A stretch of DNA of 8,769 nt, taken from NCBI GenBank assembly GCA_030040475.1, contig JASHTQ010000285.1, forward strand, positions 1-8,769. The letters are read 5' to 3'. Source of the stretch: Streptosporangiaceae bacterium. Lineage in GTDB: Bacteria > Actinomycetota > Actinomycetes > Streptosporangiales > Streptosporangiaceae. The translations under genes were made by a program, and so were the position numbers. Numbering within the stretch: position 1 is the stretch's first letter; the number at the start of each line of letters is the position of its first letter. Below are positions 1 through 6,285 of this stretch, piece by piece. The notes beneath the pieces were generated by a model. The model was not told the DNA's origin, did not search any database, and saw only the letters and a program-made list of their open reading frames with translations.

Positions 1-25
1 TCAGAGGGCATCCGGCTTACGTGGG

Positions 26-42
26 ACCGGCTCACAGCCGGT
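26..42 (-). terminator. Perfect 7-bp hairpin downstream of int
   Basis: ACCGGCT and AGCCGGT are perfectly complementary around a 3-base loop (CAC). The hairpin lies 22 bases past the integrase stop, in the direction of integrase transcription. There is no T-run, so a Rho-independent terminator of the GC-hairpin type common in actinomycetes is only one reading; a structural part of the attachment region is another. Confidence 0.35.
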
Positions 43-44
43 GG

Positions 45-68
45 TGAGTAACTAACTGAGTAACTAAG
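45..68. repeat. Tandem 12-bp direct repeat at the 3' end of int
   Basis: TGAGTAACTAAC (45-56) is followed directly by TGAGTAACTAAG (57-68), identical in 11 of 12 positions. The second copy spans the integrase stop codon (TAG on the minus strand, 64-66). Tyrosine integrases of AICEs usually act on an attachment site beside int, and short direct repeats there can be arm-type integrase sites. That role is inferred from position only. Confidence 0.5.
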
Positions 69-1149
69 CATCGTGGTCCGCCTCGCCGGGGAAGATCTGG
101 TCCATGACGTCAGCGCCGTGGACGATCACCGGCCGGATCTGCTTACGGTAGATGGTCTCTGTCGTGGTCGTGCTGCTGTGGCCGACCAGGCGCGAGATGC
201 GCTCTATCGGTACATCGGCGTCGGAAAGCAGTGAGACGAAGCTGTGCCGCAGTTCGCGAGGAGTCCACTCCTGTGGATTCAGTCCGGCTGCCTCCACGAC
301 CTTGCGGAAGGAGCGCCGGACGTGTGAGGCGTCGGCTGGCCTGCCGACCTGGGAGGGGAAAACCAGGTCGTTGTCTTGCCATCTGGTGCCTGCGGCCAGT
401 CGTATCTCGTCTTGGCGCGCTCGATGGCAGCGCAGTACATCAACGCAGCGCTGTGGCAGTTTCAGCGTGCGGCGCGATTTCCTCGTCTTTGTGTCGCCGC
501 TAGCGCGAACCGAGGCCCAGACCATGATGAACGGCGGGTCACTGTCGAGGTCGACATGGGACCAGGTGAGTGCGCGGAGTTCCTCGGTTCGGGCACCGGT
601 AAGCAACGACACGACGATGTAGGCGTGGAGACTGGTGTTCTCCGCAGCGACGAGCAGGGCTTCGGCTTGGGCCAAGGTCAGCGATTTGGATGGCCGCCCG
701 GTGCGGCCTTGCGGGATGTCGCACAGCAGGACGACGTTGCGCTTGACCCTATCTCTCGCCTGAGCGCGCGTGATTGCGCGTTTCAGCACTGACCGGACTT
801 CTCGCAACGAGCGGGTGCTGAGAATTTGTGCCTTGTCGGCAAGCCATTTGTCTATGTCATCCGCCGAGAGGTCGCGGAGCTTGCGTGCACCAAGTGCCGG
901 AATAATGTGCGTGTTCGCGAGGATGGTGCACTTGATGACGGTGTTGGTGTCGCGTTCGCTCAAGCCGAAGCCGAGCCAGTCGCGAACAGCGTCAGCCACG
1001 GTGTAGCCGTAGCCTCCAATGACGAGCCCGTCTTCATATTCGCGGATGATCTCTTTGAGCTTGCGCTGGGCCTCGGTTTTGGTCCGGCCACGTGCACGCT
1101 TAACGATCCGCTTCCCATCGGGGCTGTATCTGACCGTGACGGATGCCAC
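64..1149 (-). CDS. int: Site-specific tyrosine integrase of an AICE
   Basis: A 361-residue tyrosine recombinase that would integrate and excise the element at an attachment site, normally in a tRNA gene. Residues about 1-50 form a basic arm-binding N-terminus, about 50-135 the SAM-like core-binding domain, and 155-345 the catalytic domain. Visible catalytic residues are Arg187 (in TGARTEELR), lysines 221/224, Arg301 (in PRELRHSF), His324 (in LVGHSS) and the nucleophile Tyr334 (in ETIYRKQ). The usual first His of the HxxR box is Arg298, a variant I recall from related actinomycete integrases. The start is GTG at 1149 with a weak upstream purine stretch (CGGAAAC). It lies 62 bases after xis and is probably cotranscribed with it. 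Length is usual for the family and the frame is intact. Confidence 0.93.
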   Translation of the reverse strand: MASVTVRYSPDGKRIVKRARGRTKTEAQRKLKEIIREYEDGLVIGGYGYTVADAVRDWLGFGLSERDTNTVIKCTILANTHIIPALGARKLRDLSADDIDKWLADKAQILSTRSLREVRSVLKRAITRAQARDRVKRNVVLLCDIPQGRTGRPSKSLTLAQAEALLVAAENTSLHAYIVVSLLTGARTEELRALTWSHVDLDSDPPFIMVWASVRASGDTKTRKSRRTLKLPQRCVDVLRCHRARQDEIRLAAGTRWQDNDLVFPSQVGRPADASHVRRSFRKVVEAAGLNPQEWTPRELRHSFVSLLSDADVPIERISRLVGHSSTTTTETIYRKQIRPVIVHGADVMDQIFPGEADHDA

Positions 1150-1211
1150 CTATCGTTTCCGGGCGTTGTCCCACGAGAGACCACCGTCACCGCGGCTTCT
1201 GCGAGCTGGCA

Positions 1212-1448
1212 TCAGGCGGCGTTTGCTTCCCGCTCAAGCAGGGAGATGTAGTCCGCGATCGCGGATGCAGGGATCAGCCGACTACGGCCCTGAGTTACGG
1301 ATCGCAGGCGACCTGCGCGGATTTGCTCGTAGATGACGCTCATGGACAGTACGACCATGGCGTCCACGATCCTGTACAGCTGCTTCTGGTTGGCTTCGCT
1401 TAGACTCACGTATTCATCGCTCTCCTTCGGTTGACCGACTGATGTCAT
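1212..1448 (-). CDS. xis: Excisionase-like HTH protein
   Basis: A 78-residue protein with a MerR/excisionase-type helix-turn-helix. The recognition helix region is around residues 35-48 (SVIYEQIRAGRL), followed by a wing at 49-60 (RSVTQGRSRLIP) and a C-terminal helix ending in LLEREANAA. In AICEs this protein binds near attP and directs Int towards excision. Its ATG (1446-1448) overlaps the stop of the replication gene (1445-1447) in an ATGA, so translation is probably coupled. The N-terminal 12 residues match no motif I recognise. Order rep-xis-int is the classical pSAM2-type order. Confidence 0.82.
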   Translation of the reverse strand: MTSVGQPKESDEYVSLSEANQKQLYRIVDAMVVLSMSVIYEQIRAGRLRSVTQGRSRLIPASAIADYISLLEREANAA

Positions 1449-2887
1449 GCGGCATTGCGCTGCTGCTCGCGGGCACGGGCAGCCGATGCGAGCGCGAGTT
1501 CTGCGCCGGGGGCGGCGGTGTAGCCGATTCCGGCGTAGGTCCAGGTGGCCAGGATCAGGACGACGGTTTCGTCAAGGGGCCTGCCCCAGGGGTCGCGTTC
1601 GCCGCCAGGGTGGCGTTGCTGGCGGCGGTGCTCGGTGCGGGCTTTGCGGAGCTGGCCGAAGGTGACGGAGTAGCGGCAGGATTTGGTCAGGAAGTGGCCG
1701 CCGTAGCCGAGCATGTGCGCCCAGGCCCGGAACCGTGCCTGGCCGGTGGCGCGGCGGCTGCCGAGCTGCCAGGCGGTGGTGATCATCCGTTTCTGGTGGG
1801 GCGGGCAGCGCAGGTGCTCGATGTCGGCCTGGTGGCGGAGCCGCTGAGCGGGCAGGCCAGGCACGTCAGGGTCTTGGTGGCGTACTTGGCGATGTAGTTG
1901 GCCACGGCCTGATGGTTGAGCGGCTTGCCGGTGCCGGTCAGGTCGTCGCGGCGGATCGGTCGTACGTCGGTGCCCTGCGGTGCGCCGAAGCCGAGGTTAA
2001 TGGTGGTGCCGGTGCCGTCAGGCGGGGCGATGCGGACGGCGACAGCAGCAGCCCGGACGGCATCGCACACCATCGCGGCGTCGATGCCGGGCGGCGGGGG
2101 CCGGTAGCCGTCGCCGGGGGCGTCAAGCCGGATGACCGCATGAAAGTGGACGACGCCGCGGGCCTGGTATTCGGCCACCTTGACGTACCGGATGCGGACT
2201 AGGGCACGAAGTCGTTTCTGGGTGATACCCAGGCTGCGGGCCAGATGGCGCGGCAGGTAAGTGGTGAAGCGGCGCCATAGCGTGCCTGCCCAGGCGTTGA
2301 ACAGCACGGCGGCGGTGTAGTCGTAGCAGTCCGGACACATCGGCTGGCCGAGGCGGGGATCATCTTCGACATGCCGGGTCGGGCAGGAGATGTCCCGGCC
2401 GTGCGGGCAGCGCCGTGCCGTGGCGTCGCGGCGGGGACGGCAGGGCAGCACGGTCTTGCCGTGCATCCGCCGGGAGTGAACCGGCCCGAAGGAGGGGGCG
2501 GTGAGGGTGGCGAACACACACGGGTGCGTGGCGATCGTCTCGGGGATGCCCTTGTCTCCGGCCAGCCCGGCGCGGACGAGTTGGCGGGCGTCGCGCTTGT
2601 ACACCTGGGAGCAGGCCGGGCAGACCGTCTCGCGGCGGTGACCGCAGGCGACGTGCAGCACGCCGCCGTGCTCGGCGGAGGTGTCGTAGACGCGTGCCAC
2701 TTCGCCAGTGGCCAGGTCGATCGCGTCGACGCGGCCGCGAAGCCGGATCGGGTGCGAGCAGGCTCCGGAGCTGGCGTTCCCAGGCACGGAAGTCGGCCCA
2801 GGAGATGGTCTCGGTGTCGTCGGCGTCCGCCCCAGGTCCCGGACTGGTCGGGGGTCCGGGGCTCAGGGCGGCTGTCGCGGCGGTCAT
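1445..2887 (-). pseudogene. repSA: RepSA-like HUH replication initiator with two compensating frameshifts
   Basis: Replication initiator of the pSAM2 RepSA type, which nicks the element's origin for rolling-circle replication. The start ATG (2885-2887) overlaps the upstream stop. Three segments read in two frames: residues 1-40 (2887 to about 2768), a middle part (about 2766-1868) and a C-terminal part (about 1866-1445) back in the first frame. Joined, they give about 480 residues with Cys pairs CPAC (about 89-92) and CPDC (about 184-187), the HUH-type metal motif HFH (about 247-249; codons at 2140-2148) and a NYIAKYATK tyrosine motif (about 330-338). The first shift behaves as one extra base (in CTCC near 2767), the second as one missing base (CTGAC near 1868 where CTGGAC would restore the frame). 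All family motifs survive, so the damage is either recent or a sequencing error; programmed frameshifting is unlikely, as I see no slippery heptamer. Confidence 0.85.
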
Positions 2888-3234
2888 GAGGCGCGGCCCC
2901 AGCGTTGCTGGGCGGCCTGGCGGGTGATCCCGAGCCGGGAGCCGATCTCGGCCCAGGAGTAGCCGGACGCGCGCAGGCCGGTGACGGCCTGGGCGATGGC
3001 GGTGTCGATCTCGGCGGACAGGCCGAGCATGAGGGCCAGGGCTTCGACGTCGCCGTCTGCGATGCGGCGGGCGTAGGCCCGCAGGATGCGGCGGGCGAAC
3101 CTGGCGTAGTCGTCGTTCTCGACCAGCCGCCGTGCCGGTTTGGGTGTCATCCGGGTCTTGACGGTGTTCTGGCCAGCTGCGCTGGCTTGCTGCGTGGGGC
3201 TGTGCGGCCTGCCCAGGGCGTCTGGGGGGCTCAT
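2884..3234 (-). CDS. Small HTH protein (sigma-70 region 4-like) upstream of repSA
   Basis: A 116-residue protein. The first 35 residues are polar and probably disordered. A helical region (40-90) follows, then a C-terminal helix-turn-helix at about 92-113 (YSWAEIGSRLGITRQAAQQRWG), which resembles sigma-70 region 4 or a transposase-type HTH. I chose ATG at 3234 because AAGGA lies 9 bases before it and because it forms an ATGA overlap with the preceding reading frame. A longer frame to 3342 runs across the junction with the hydrolase gene and is not convincing. Its stop overlaps the repSA start. A role in DNA binding, perhaps controlling replication or copy number, is inferred from the HTH and from its place just before the initiator gene. 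Confidence 0.75.
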   Translation of the reverse strand: MSPPDALGRPHSPTQQASAAGQNTVKTRMTPKPARRLVENDDYARFARRILRAYARRIADGDVEALALMLGLSAEIDTAIAQAVTGLRASGYSWAEIGSRLGITRQAAQQRWGRAS

Positions 3235-3335
3235 GCGGCGGTGTCCTTGCCGCGCAGGTGGGCCGCGTAGGTGGCCAGGTACTTGATGGTGTCGTCGTCG
3301 AGCCAGGCGGTCTTGATCCGGCACAGCAGCGGGTG
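3231..3335 (-). pseudogene. 3' remnant of an AICE gene (probably a transfer gene)
   Basis: Thirty-four codons, then TGA (3231-3233), read a protein-like tail including LLCRIKTAWLDDD and YLATYAAHLRG, with strong third-position GC. The stop overlaps the ATG of the HTH gene (ATGA), as in the two junctions downstream. This indicates the true upstream operon partner. The frame ends at the stop of the hydrolase gene (3336-3338), so the gene has lost its 5' part. In AICEs the gene at this place is usually a tra/spd transfer gene, but the tail is too short for me to name the family. Confidence 0.55.
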
Positions 3336-4067
3336 TCAACACTGGTCAGTCAGAGAACGAATCGCGCTAACCACCAACTCCGGCTGGTCAACGGAAATGA
3401 GATGACCGCTGGCCGCAGCTACACAGAACTTCGACCGTGAGGACTTAGCCGCGAGCTTGCGCTGGTACTGCTGCCATGCGGCCTCTGCCAGGTCAAGATC
3501 ACCCTGGCTAAGGCCAAACGCGCCGCTAATCCAGTCGGCGCGGCCATGAGTGATTACTACCAGCGGCAGATCATCCAGGGAAGGCAACCCCCGCACAATA
3601 GCATCGGCACGGTCAGCAGCATCGCCAGGCACAAGTTCCTTCAGTCTCCTCAAGAAGGACTCCGGAAGCTCCGGAAACAAGTCTTCATGGCGAGCATCCA
3701 CCAAGATCATGCCCGCTACATCGGCTGGATGACGAGCTGCGAAAGTGCGGGCGATATGACCTCCCAAGGAATGACCGACCAGCAGGTACGGAGGCGCAAC
3801 CTGGGCGATCGACAACCATGCTTCAAGATCAGCCAGCCAGCCCTCAAGCGACCACGGTCCACTCGGATCACTAGTTCCGTGCCCGGCCCGGTCATAGCTG
3901 TACGTGACGGCGAACGCACCAGCCAGCTCCTGGACGGCACGCCAGATCTCAGACCCGCATCCGGACCCAGCCTCCAGAATTACCGCCAACCCGCCAATAG
4001 TGCCCGACTTGACAACATGCAAGTTCCGGCCTCCGATGCCGAAATACATGTCAGTCAACGCTGCCAT
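3336..4067 (-). CDS. Alpha/beta hydrolase
   Basis: A 243-residue cytoplasmic alpha/beta-hydrolase-fold enzyme; the substrate cannot be told. The oxyanion-side loop is EAGSG (32-36), the strand-5 elbow GHSLGG (98-103) carries the nucleophile Ser100, the acid is probably Asp178 (RADW) or Asp124, and the catalytic His is His222 (SGHLI). A lid-like helical insert covers about 125-165. No signal peptide. I start at ATG 4067 because AGAAGG lies 5 bases before it; GTG at 4073 would touch that site. Codon use is less GC-rich than region 1. The stop abuts the remnant of the AICE gene with no spacer and in the same frame, so this gene was probably joined here by recombination. It could be an esterase, lactonase or haloperoxidase-like enzyme. 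Confidence 0.88.
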   Translation of the reverse strand: MAALTDMYFGIGGRNLHVVKSGTIGGLAVILEAGSGCGSEIWRAVQELAGAFAVTYSYDRAGHGTSDPSGPWSLEGWLADLEAWLSIAQVAPPYLLVGHSLGGHIARTFAARHPADVAGMILVDARHEDLFPELPESFLRRLKELVPGDAADRADAIVRGLPSLDDLPLVVITHGRADWISGAFGLSQGDLDLAEAAWQQYQRKLAAKSSRSKFCVAAASGHLISVDQPELVVSAIRSLTDQC

Positions 4068-4578
4068 GACCACCTTCTACATCACTCAGCAGACAACCGG
4101 GGCAACAAGCAAACCATGATCACTGCCCAGACCGTACAGCAGCGAGGTACAGCAGCCGTACGCACTACGCTGTTCCAGGCGAGCACCAGCACACCCGCTG
4201 GACTGCACGGTCGACTGCGAGCATGGCCGCGCCAGTAGTTTGCATCCAGATGGTCATTCCTCGGTCGCGTGCCCGTCGCGTGCCCGATGGGGGAGTTAAG
4301 ACCGGTACTCGACGGCTACTAACGTACAACCAATGATGGCCGCTGACCTGCGGTTCGCTGATCGGTGGGACGTGACAAGCCAGTTCCCGAGCTGATAGTC
4401 CACCGTCAACCCTGTCTTGACACTTGATCGGCTGTCGGCTCGGGATCGACAGTCGAAGCTGTCTGGCCTTGTTTTGGCCCTACAACGACGCTCAACGCCG
4501 CCGCTCCCTGCGCATCGTGACGAGTGTTCCGGCAGGTCAGCGTAAAGATCAGCACTCAGCCGACATTGCTGTAGATCA
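4068..4578. other. Region without a convincing gene
   Basis: About 510 bases between the starts/ends of two minus-strand genes. It should hold the hydrolase promoter at its left end and the terminator of the winged-helix gene at its right end, but I see no clear -35/-10 pair or hairpin. The one clear structure is the tandem repeat at 4264-4285. Short open frames here show no family motif or ribosome-binding site. Confidence 0.5.
4264..4285. repeat. Perfect 11-bp tandem repeat
   Basis: GTCGCGTGCCC occurs twice in direct succession (4264-4274, 4275-4285). On the minus strand this reads GGGCACGCGAC twice. Short GGCACGC-type repeats are something I associate with attachment regions of actinomycete tyrosine-recombinase elements, so it may mark an old element boundary. 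This is inference only. Confidence 0.6.
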
Positions 4579-4938
4579 CTACGGATCAGAGGGTGATGGC
4601 GGCTTCGCTTCATCCTGGCGTGGTTGGGCCGCAGTATCCAAGCCCATAACGACCCGAGCCAAGCTGACTAGGGCGGGCCACAGCTCGCTCTCAAGGTTCT
4701 TCTCGTAGTAAGCGGGGCCACGTGGATGTCCTGTCTTGGGCAAGGCACGAAGAGCTGGCGTACCGCTGAGGCGGATGAGTACGGCCCTGACGAGGCTATG
4801 GCCGAACCCGGTTCGACGAGCGATTTCGGCTGCTAGCAGTGCGCCTGGCTCGGAGTCGAGCAGGAGAACGATCTCCGCGAACTTCTCGTTCCCGAAGATG
4901 ATCGCTGAGAGGCGGCGTGTCGCAGGGGCTTCATCCAT
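4579..4938 (-). CDS. Winged-helix DNA-binding regulator
   Basis: A 119-residue protein with an ArsR/MarR-like winged helix: helix 1 about 15-28 (GNEKFAEIVLLLDSE), helix-turn-helix about 33-58 (LLAAEIARRTGFGHSLVRAVLIRL), and a wing about 64-80 ending in GPAYY. The tail from 101 is polar. No metal-binding Cys cluster is present, so a metal sensor is unlikely. It is divergent from the DUF5678-like/peptidase operon, with 91 bases between the two starts that are rich in inverted repeats. The simplest inference is that it represses itself and that operon. ATG 4938 has no good ribosome-binding site, so a leaderless or near-leaderless transcript is possible. GC is lower than in region 1. Confidence 0.72.
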   Translation of the reverse strand: MDEAPATRRLSAIIFGNEKFAEIVLLLDSEPGALLAAEIARRTGFGHSLVRAVLIRLSGTPALRALPKTGHPRGPAYYEKNLESELWPALVSLARVVMGLDTAAQPRQDEAKPPSPSDP

Positions 4939-5029
4939 AGTACGTGTAGGGTGATGCTTAAAGGCTTACCGCTTAACAGTAAGCGCTCATACATGAGCTA
5001 TTATAGCCGAGACGGGGAGGCGCAAGCAG
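4939..5029. promoter_or_regulatory. Divergent promoter/operator region with palindromes
   Basis: This gap separates the two divergent starts. GCTTA occurs at 4956-4960, 4964-4968 and 4971-4975, and its complement TAAGC at 4980-4984. The last two form a perfect hairpin, CGCTTA-ACAG-TAAGCG (4970-4985). A second perfect palindrome, GCTCAT-AC-ATGAGC, covers 4985-4998. TATTAT at 4999-5004 is a plausible -10 for the rightward operon, with TTAACA (4973-4978) upstream at a long spacing of 20. GGGGAGG (5014-5020) is the ribosome-binding site of the 5030 gene. Both palindromes would overlap RNA polymerase, as expected for operators of the neighbouring winged-helix protein. Confidence 0.6.
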
Positions 5030-5314
5030 ATGAGCAGCGCCGCCTGGCGTGTCGCTAGACTTCTGGCGTACCGTTGTGGTATGGCGAGAGGTCGTGGGCA
5101 CAAGCCCGTGGAGCCCGAACGTCGACTCCCGGAGTTGGACGGCTATATCGGCCTATGGGTGGCCGTCAAAGACGGTAAGGTGATTGCGGCAGCGTCTACT
5201 TCCTTGGAGTTGGTCACGGCGCTCCATGAACTCCGTCCAGTAGGTGCTGGGCGGGGGGCAGTTGCTCAGTACGTACCACGGCCGACTAAAGAAATCATGA
5301 TTGGCGTCGGATAG
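5030..5314 (+). CDS. Small DUF5678-like protein
   Basis: A 94-residue protein. The core at about 38-90 (GYIGLWVAVKDGKVIAA, then a helix with LELVTALHEL, then QYVPRP) fits the pattern of DUF5678: a strand pair with WVA..DGKV, a helix and a final strand. Its function is unknown. I chose ATG 5030 for its ribosome-binding site (GGGGAGG, 9 bases upstream). An internal ATG at 5081 (MARGRGHKP) is possible and would drop a short basic N-terminus that has no homologous look. The stop is 21 bases before the peptidase start, so the two are an operon. I recall DUF5678-type proteins beside retropepsin-like peptidases elsewhere, which supports a functional pair, but I cannot check it here. Confidence 0.68.
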   Translation: MSSAAWRVARLLAYRCGMARGRGHKPVEPERRLPELDGYIGLWVAVKDGKVIAAASTSLELVTALHELRPVGAGRGAVAQYVPRPTKEIMIGVG

Positions 5315-5335
5315 CACTTCCGGGGAGGGACTTCG

Positions 5336-5776
5336 GTGGTGAAGTTCCCCTATAGGGAAGAAGGAAATCCGCCGATCCTGCGGCCGACTGTCGATGTGCA
5401 TCTTGAGTGCGCACCTACCGGAGAATGGACTACCCGCGCTCTGATTGACACGGGATCACCGCTGACTGTTTTCGATCGCGGGGTAGCTGAGGCTCTATGT
5501 ATTAGCATTGGACACTTGGGCGCTGAAAGAGGCACGGTCGCCCTTTTGGGAGCATCTCGCCAGGTTCAATTTGAATACGTTGACCTAAGCCTGCCTCGGT
5601 ATCCTGGACTGTCATGGACTGCCCGTGTGGCATTCATCACAGATCGAACATTTCAGATGCCATTTCAGGGCATACTTGGCGCAGAGGGCTTCTTGAACAA
5701 GTTTGTCGTAACGTTTCATGCATATGAGAACTTCTTTTTGATCGACCACCCTGATGAATGGAAAGGCTCCGAGTGA
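5336..5776 (+). CDS. Retropepsin-like aspartic peptidase
   Basis: A 146-residue single-domain aspartic peptidase. The active-site motif is ALIDTGSPLTVFD with Asp38-Thr39-Gly40. The second conserved block, FQGILGAEGFLNKFVVTF (110-127), matches the hydrophobic-Gly strand and helix near the C-terminus of this fold, and FFLID (133-137) closes the sheet. With one DTG per chain it should act as a homodimer, like retroviral protease. There is no signal peptide or membrane segment, so it is probably cytoplasmic. The start is GTG 5336, with GGGGAGGGA 5 bases upstream (5322-5330). The natural substrate is unknown. GC content is low for the window, suggesting transfer. The IS fragment begins just after the stop, so any further gene of the operon may have been lost. 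Confidence 0.85.
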   Translation: MVKFPYREEGNPPILRPTVDVHLECAPTGEWTTRALIDTGSPLTVFDRGVAEALCISIGHLGAERGTVALLGASRQVQFEYVDLSLPRYPGLSWTARVAFITDRTFQMPFQGILGAEGFLNKFVVTFHAYENFFLIDHPDEWKGSE

Positions 5777-6060
5777 GAAGTGGAGAGCGGCGACAAAGGG
5801 TACATCGGAAACGACATGATCACGCCTTACAGGAAACCTGCGGGAGGCGAGCTGCTCGGCTGGCAGAAAGAGTACAACGCAGAGGTAAATAAGATTCGCT
5901 GGATAGTCGAGCAGGTGATCTCCCACTTCAAGAACTGGACCATCATGCACACTGACTACCGGCGGCCGCTTAAAACTTTTGAGACGACTATCTCAGCTGT
6001 AATTGGCCTGCACTTCTACCGAATGGCCTGAATAACCTTCAAGGACATAAGCTGATCCGG
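5777..6060. mobile_element. Truncated insertion sequence (right-end fragment)
   Basis: The transposase fragment plus about 30 bases after its stop would be the right end of an IS5-type element. The left end is missing at about 5777-5790. I see no matching terminal inverted repeat in the window and cannot fix the right end exactly. Confidence 0.45.
5780..6031 (+). pseudogene. 3' fragment of an IS5-type DDE transposase
   Basis: Eighty-three codons from a fortuitous GTG encode the C-terminal part of a DDE transposase of the IS5/DDE_Tnp_4 type. GDKGYIG holds the second catalytic Asp (residue 5), and WIVEQVISHFKNW the catalytic Glu (residue 44). YRRPL and AVIGLHFYRM are the usual C-terminal pattern. 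The N-terminal domain with the first Asp and any HTH are missing, so it cannot be active. The AG-rich bases before GTG belong to the junction with the peptidase gene (three bases past its stop). Confidence 0.82.
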
Positions 6061-6285
6061 CCAGGACCACAGCGGGTCATGGTCGAGTTGATGCCAACGC
6101 GGCCTTGATAGCGCTCAGCGCGGTGGAGGGACCCACGCCGGCACGAATTTCCGTCGTTCCTCGCCTGTACCACCCCAGATTCCGAGATCCGCGTCCTGCT
6201 GCAGAAGGGCGGTGACGCGAAAACCTCCGAGGAGCGCATGCATATTGACTTGGAGGCCGACGATGTCCAGGCAGAAGCCTGCTCG

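Noticed and set aside
1..60. Possible tRNA 3' end at the left edge as the integration target
   Set aside because: No T-arm consensus or acceptor stem can be seen; only a hairpin and a direct repeat are present.
3546..4238. Plus-strand open frame of 230 codons opposite the hydrolase
   Set aside because: No recognisable domain or ribosome-binding site; the opposite strand has the full set of alpha/beta-hydrolase motifs.
4296..4708. Open frames on both strands between the hydrolase and the winged-helix gene
   Set aside because: Composition is unlike coding sequence, no ribosome-binding sites and no motifs; part overlaps the winged-helix gene.
4955..4985. CRISPR-like short repeats in the divergent promoter region
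   Set aside because: Units are only 5 bases and spacings 2-4 bases; this is an operator-type pattern, not an array.
6077..6285. Minus-strand frames after the coiled-coil gene, one ending in a HTH-like piece (RAGVGPSTALSAIKAAL)
   Set aside because: No start site or ribosome-binding site, and it overlaps in frame with the shadow of the real gene. The resemblance to a LacI-type HTH is too short to support a feature.
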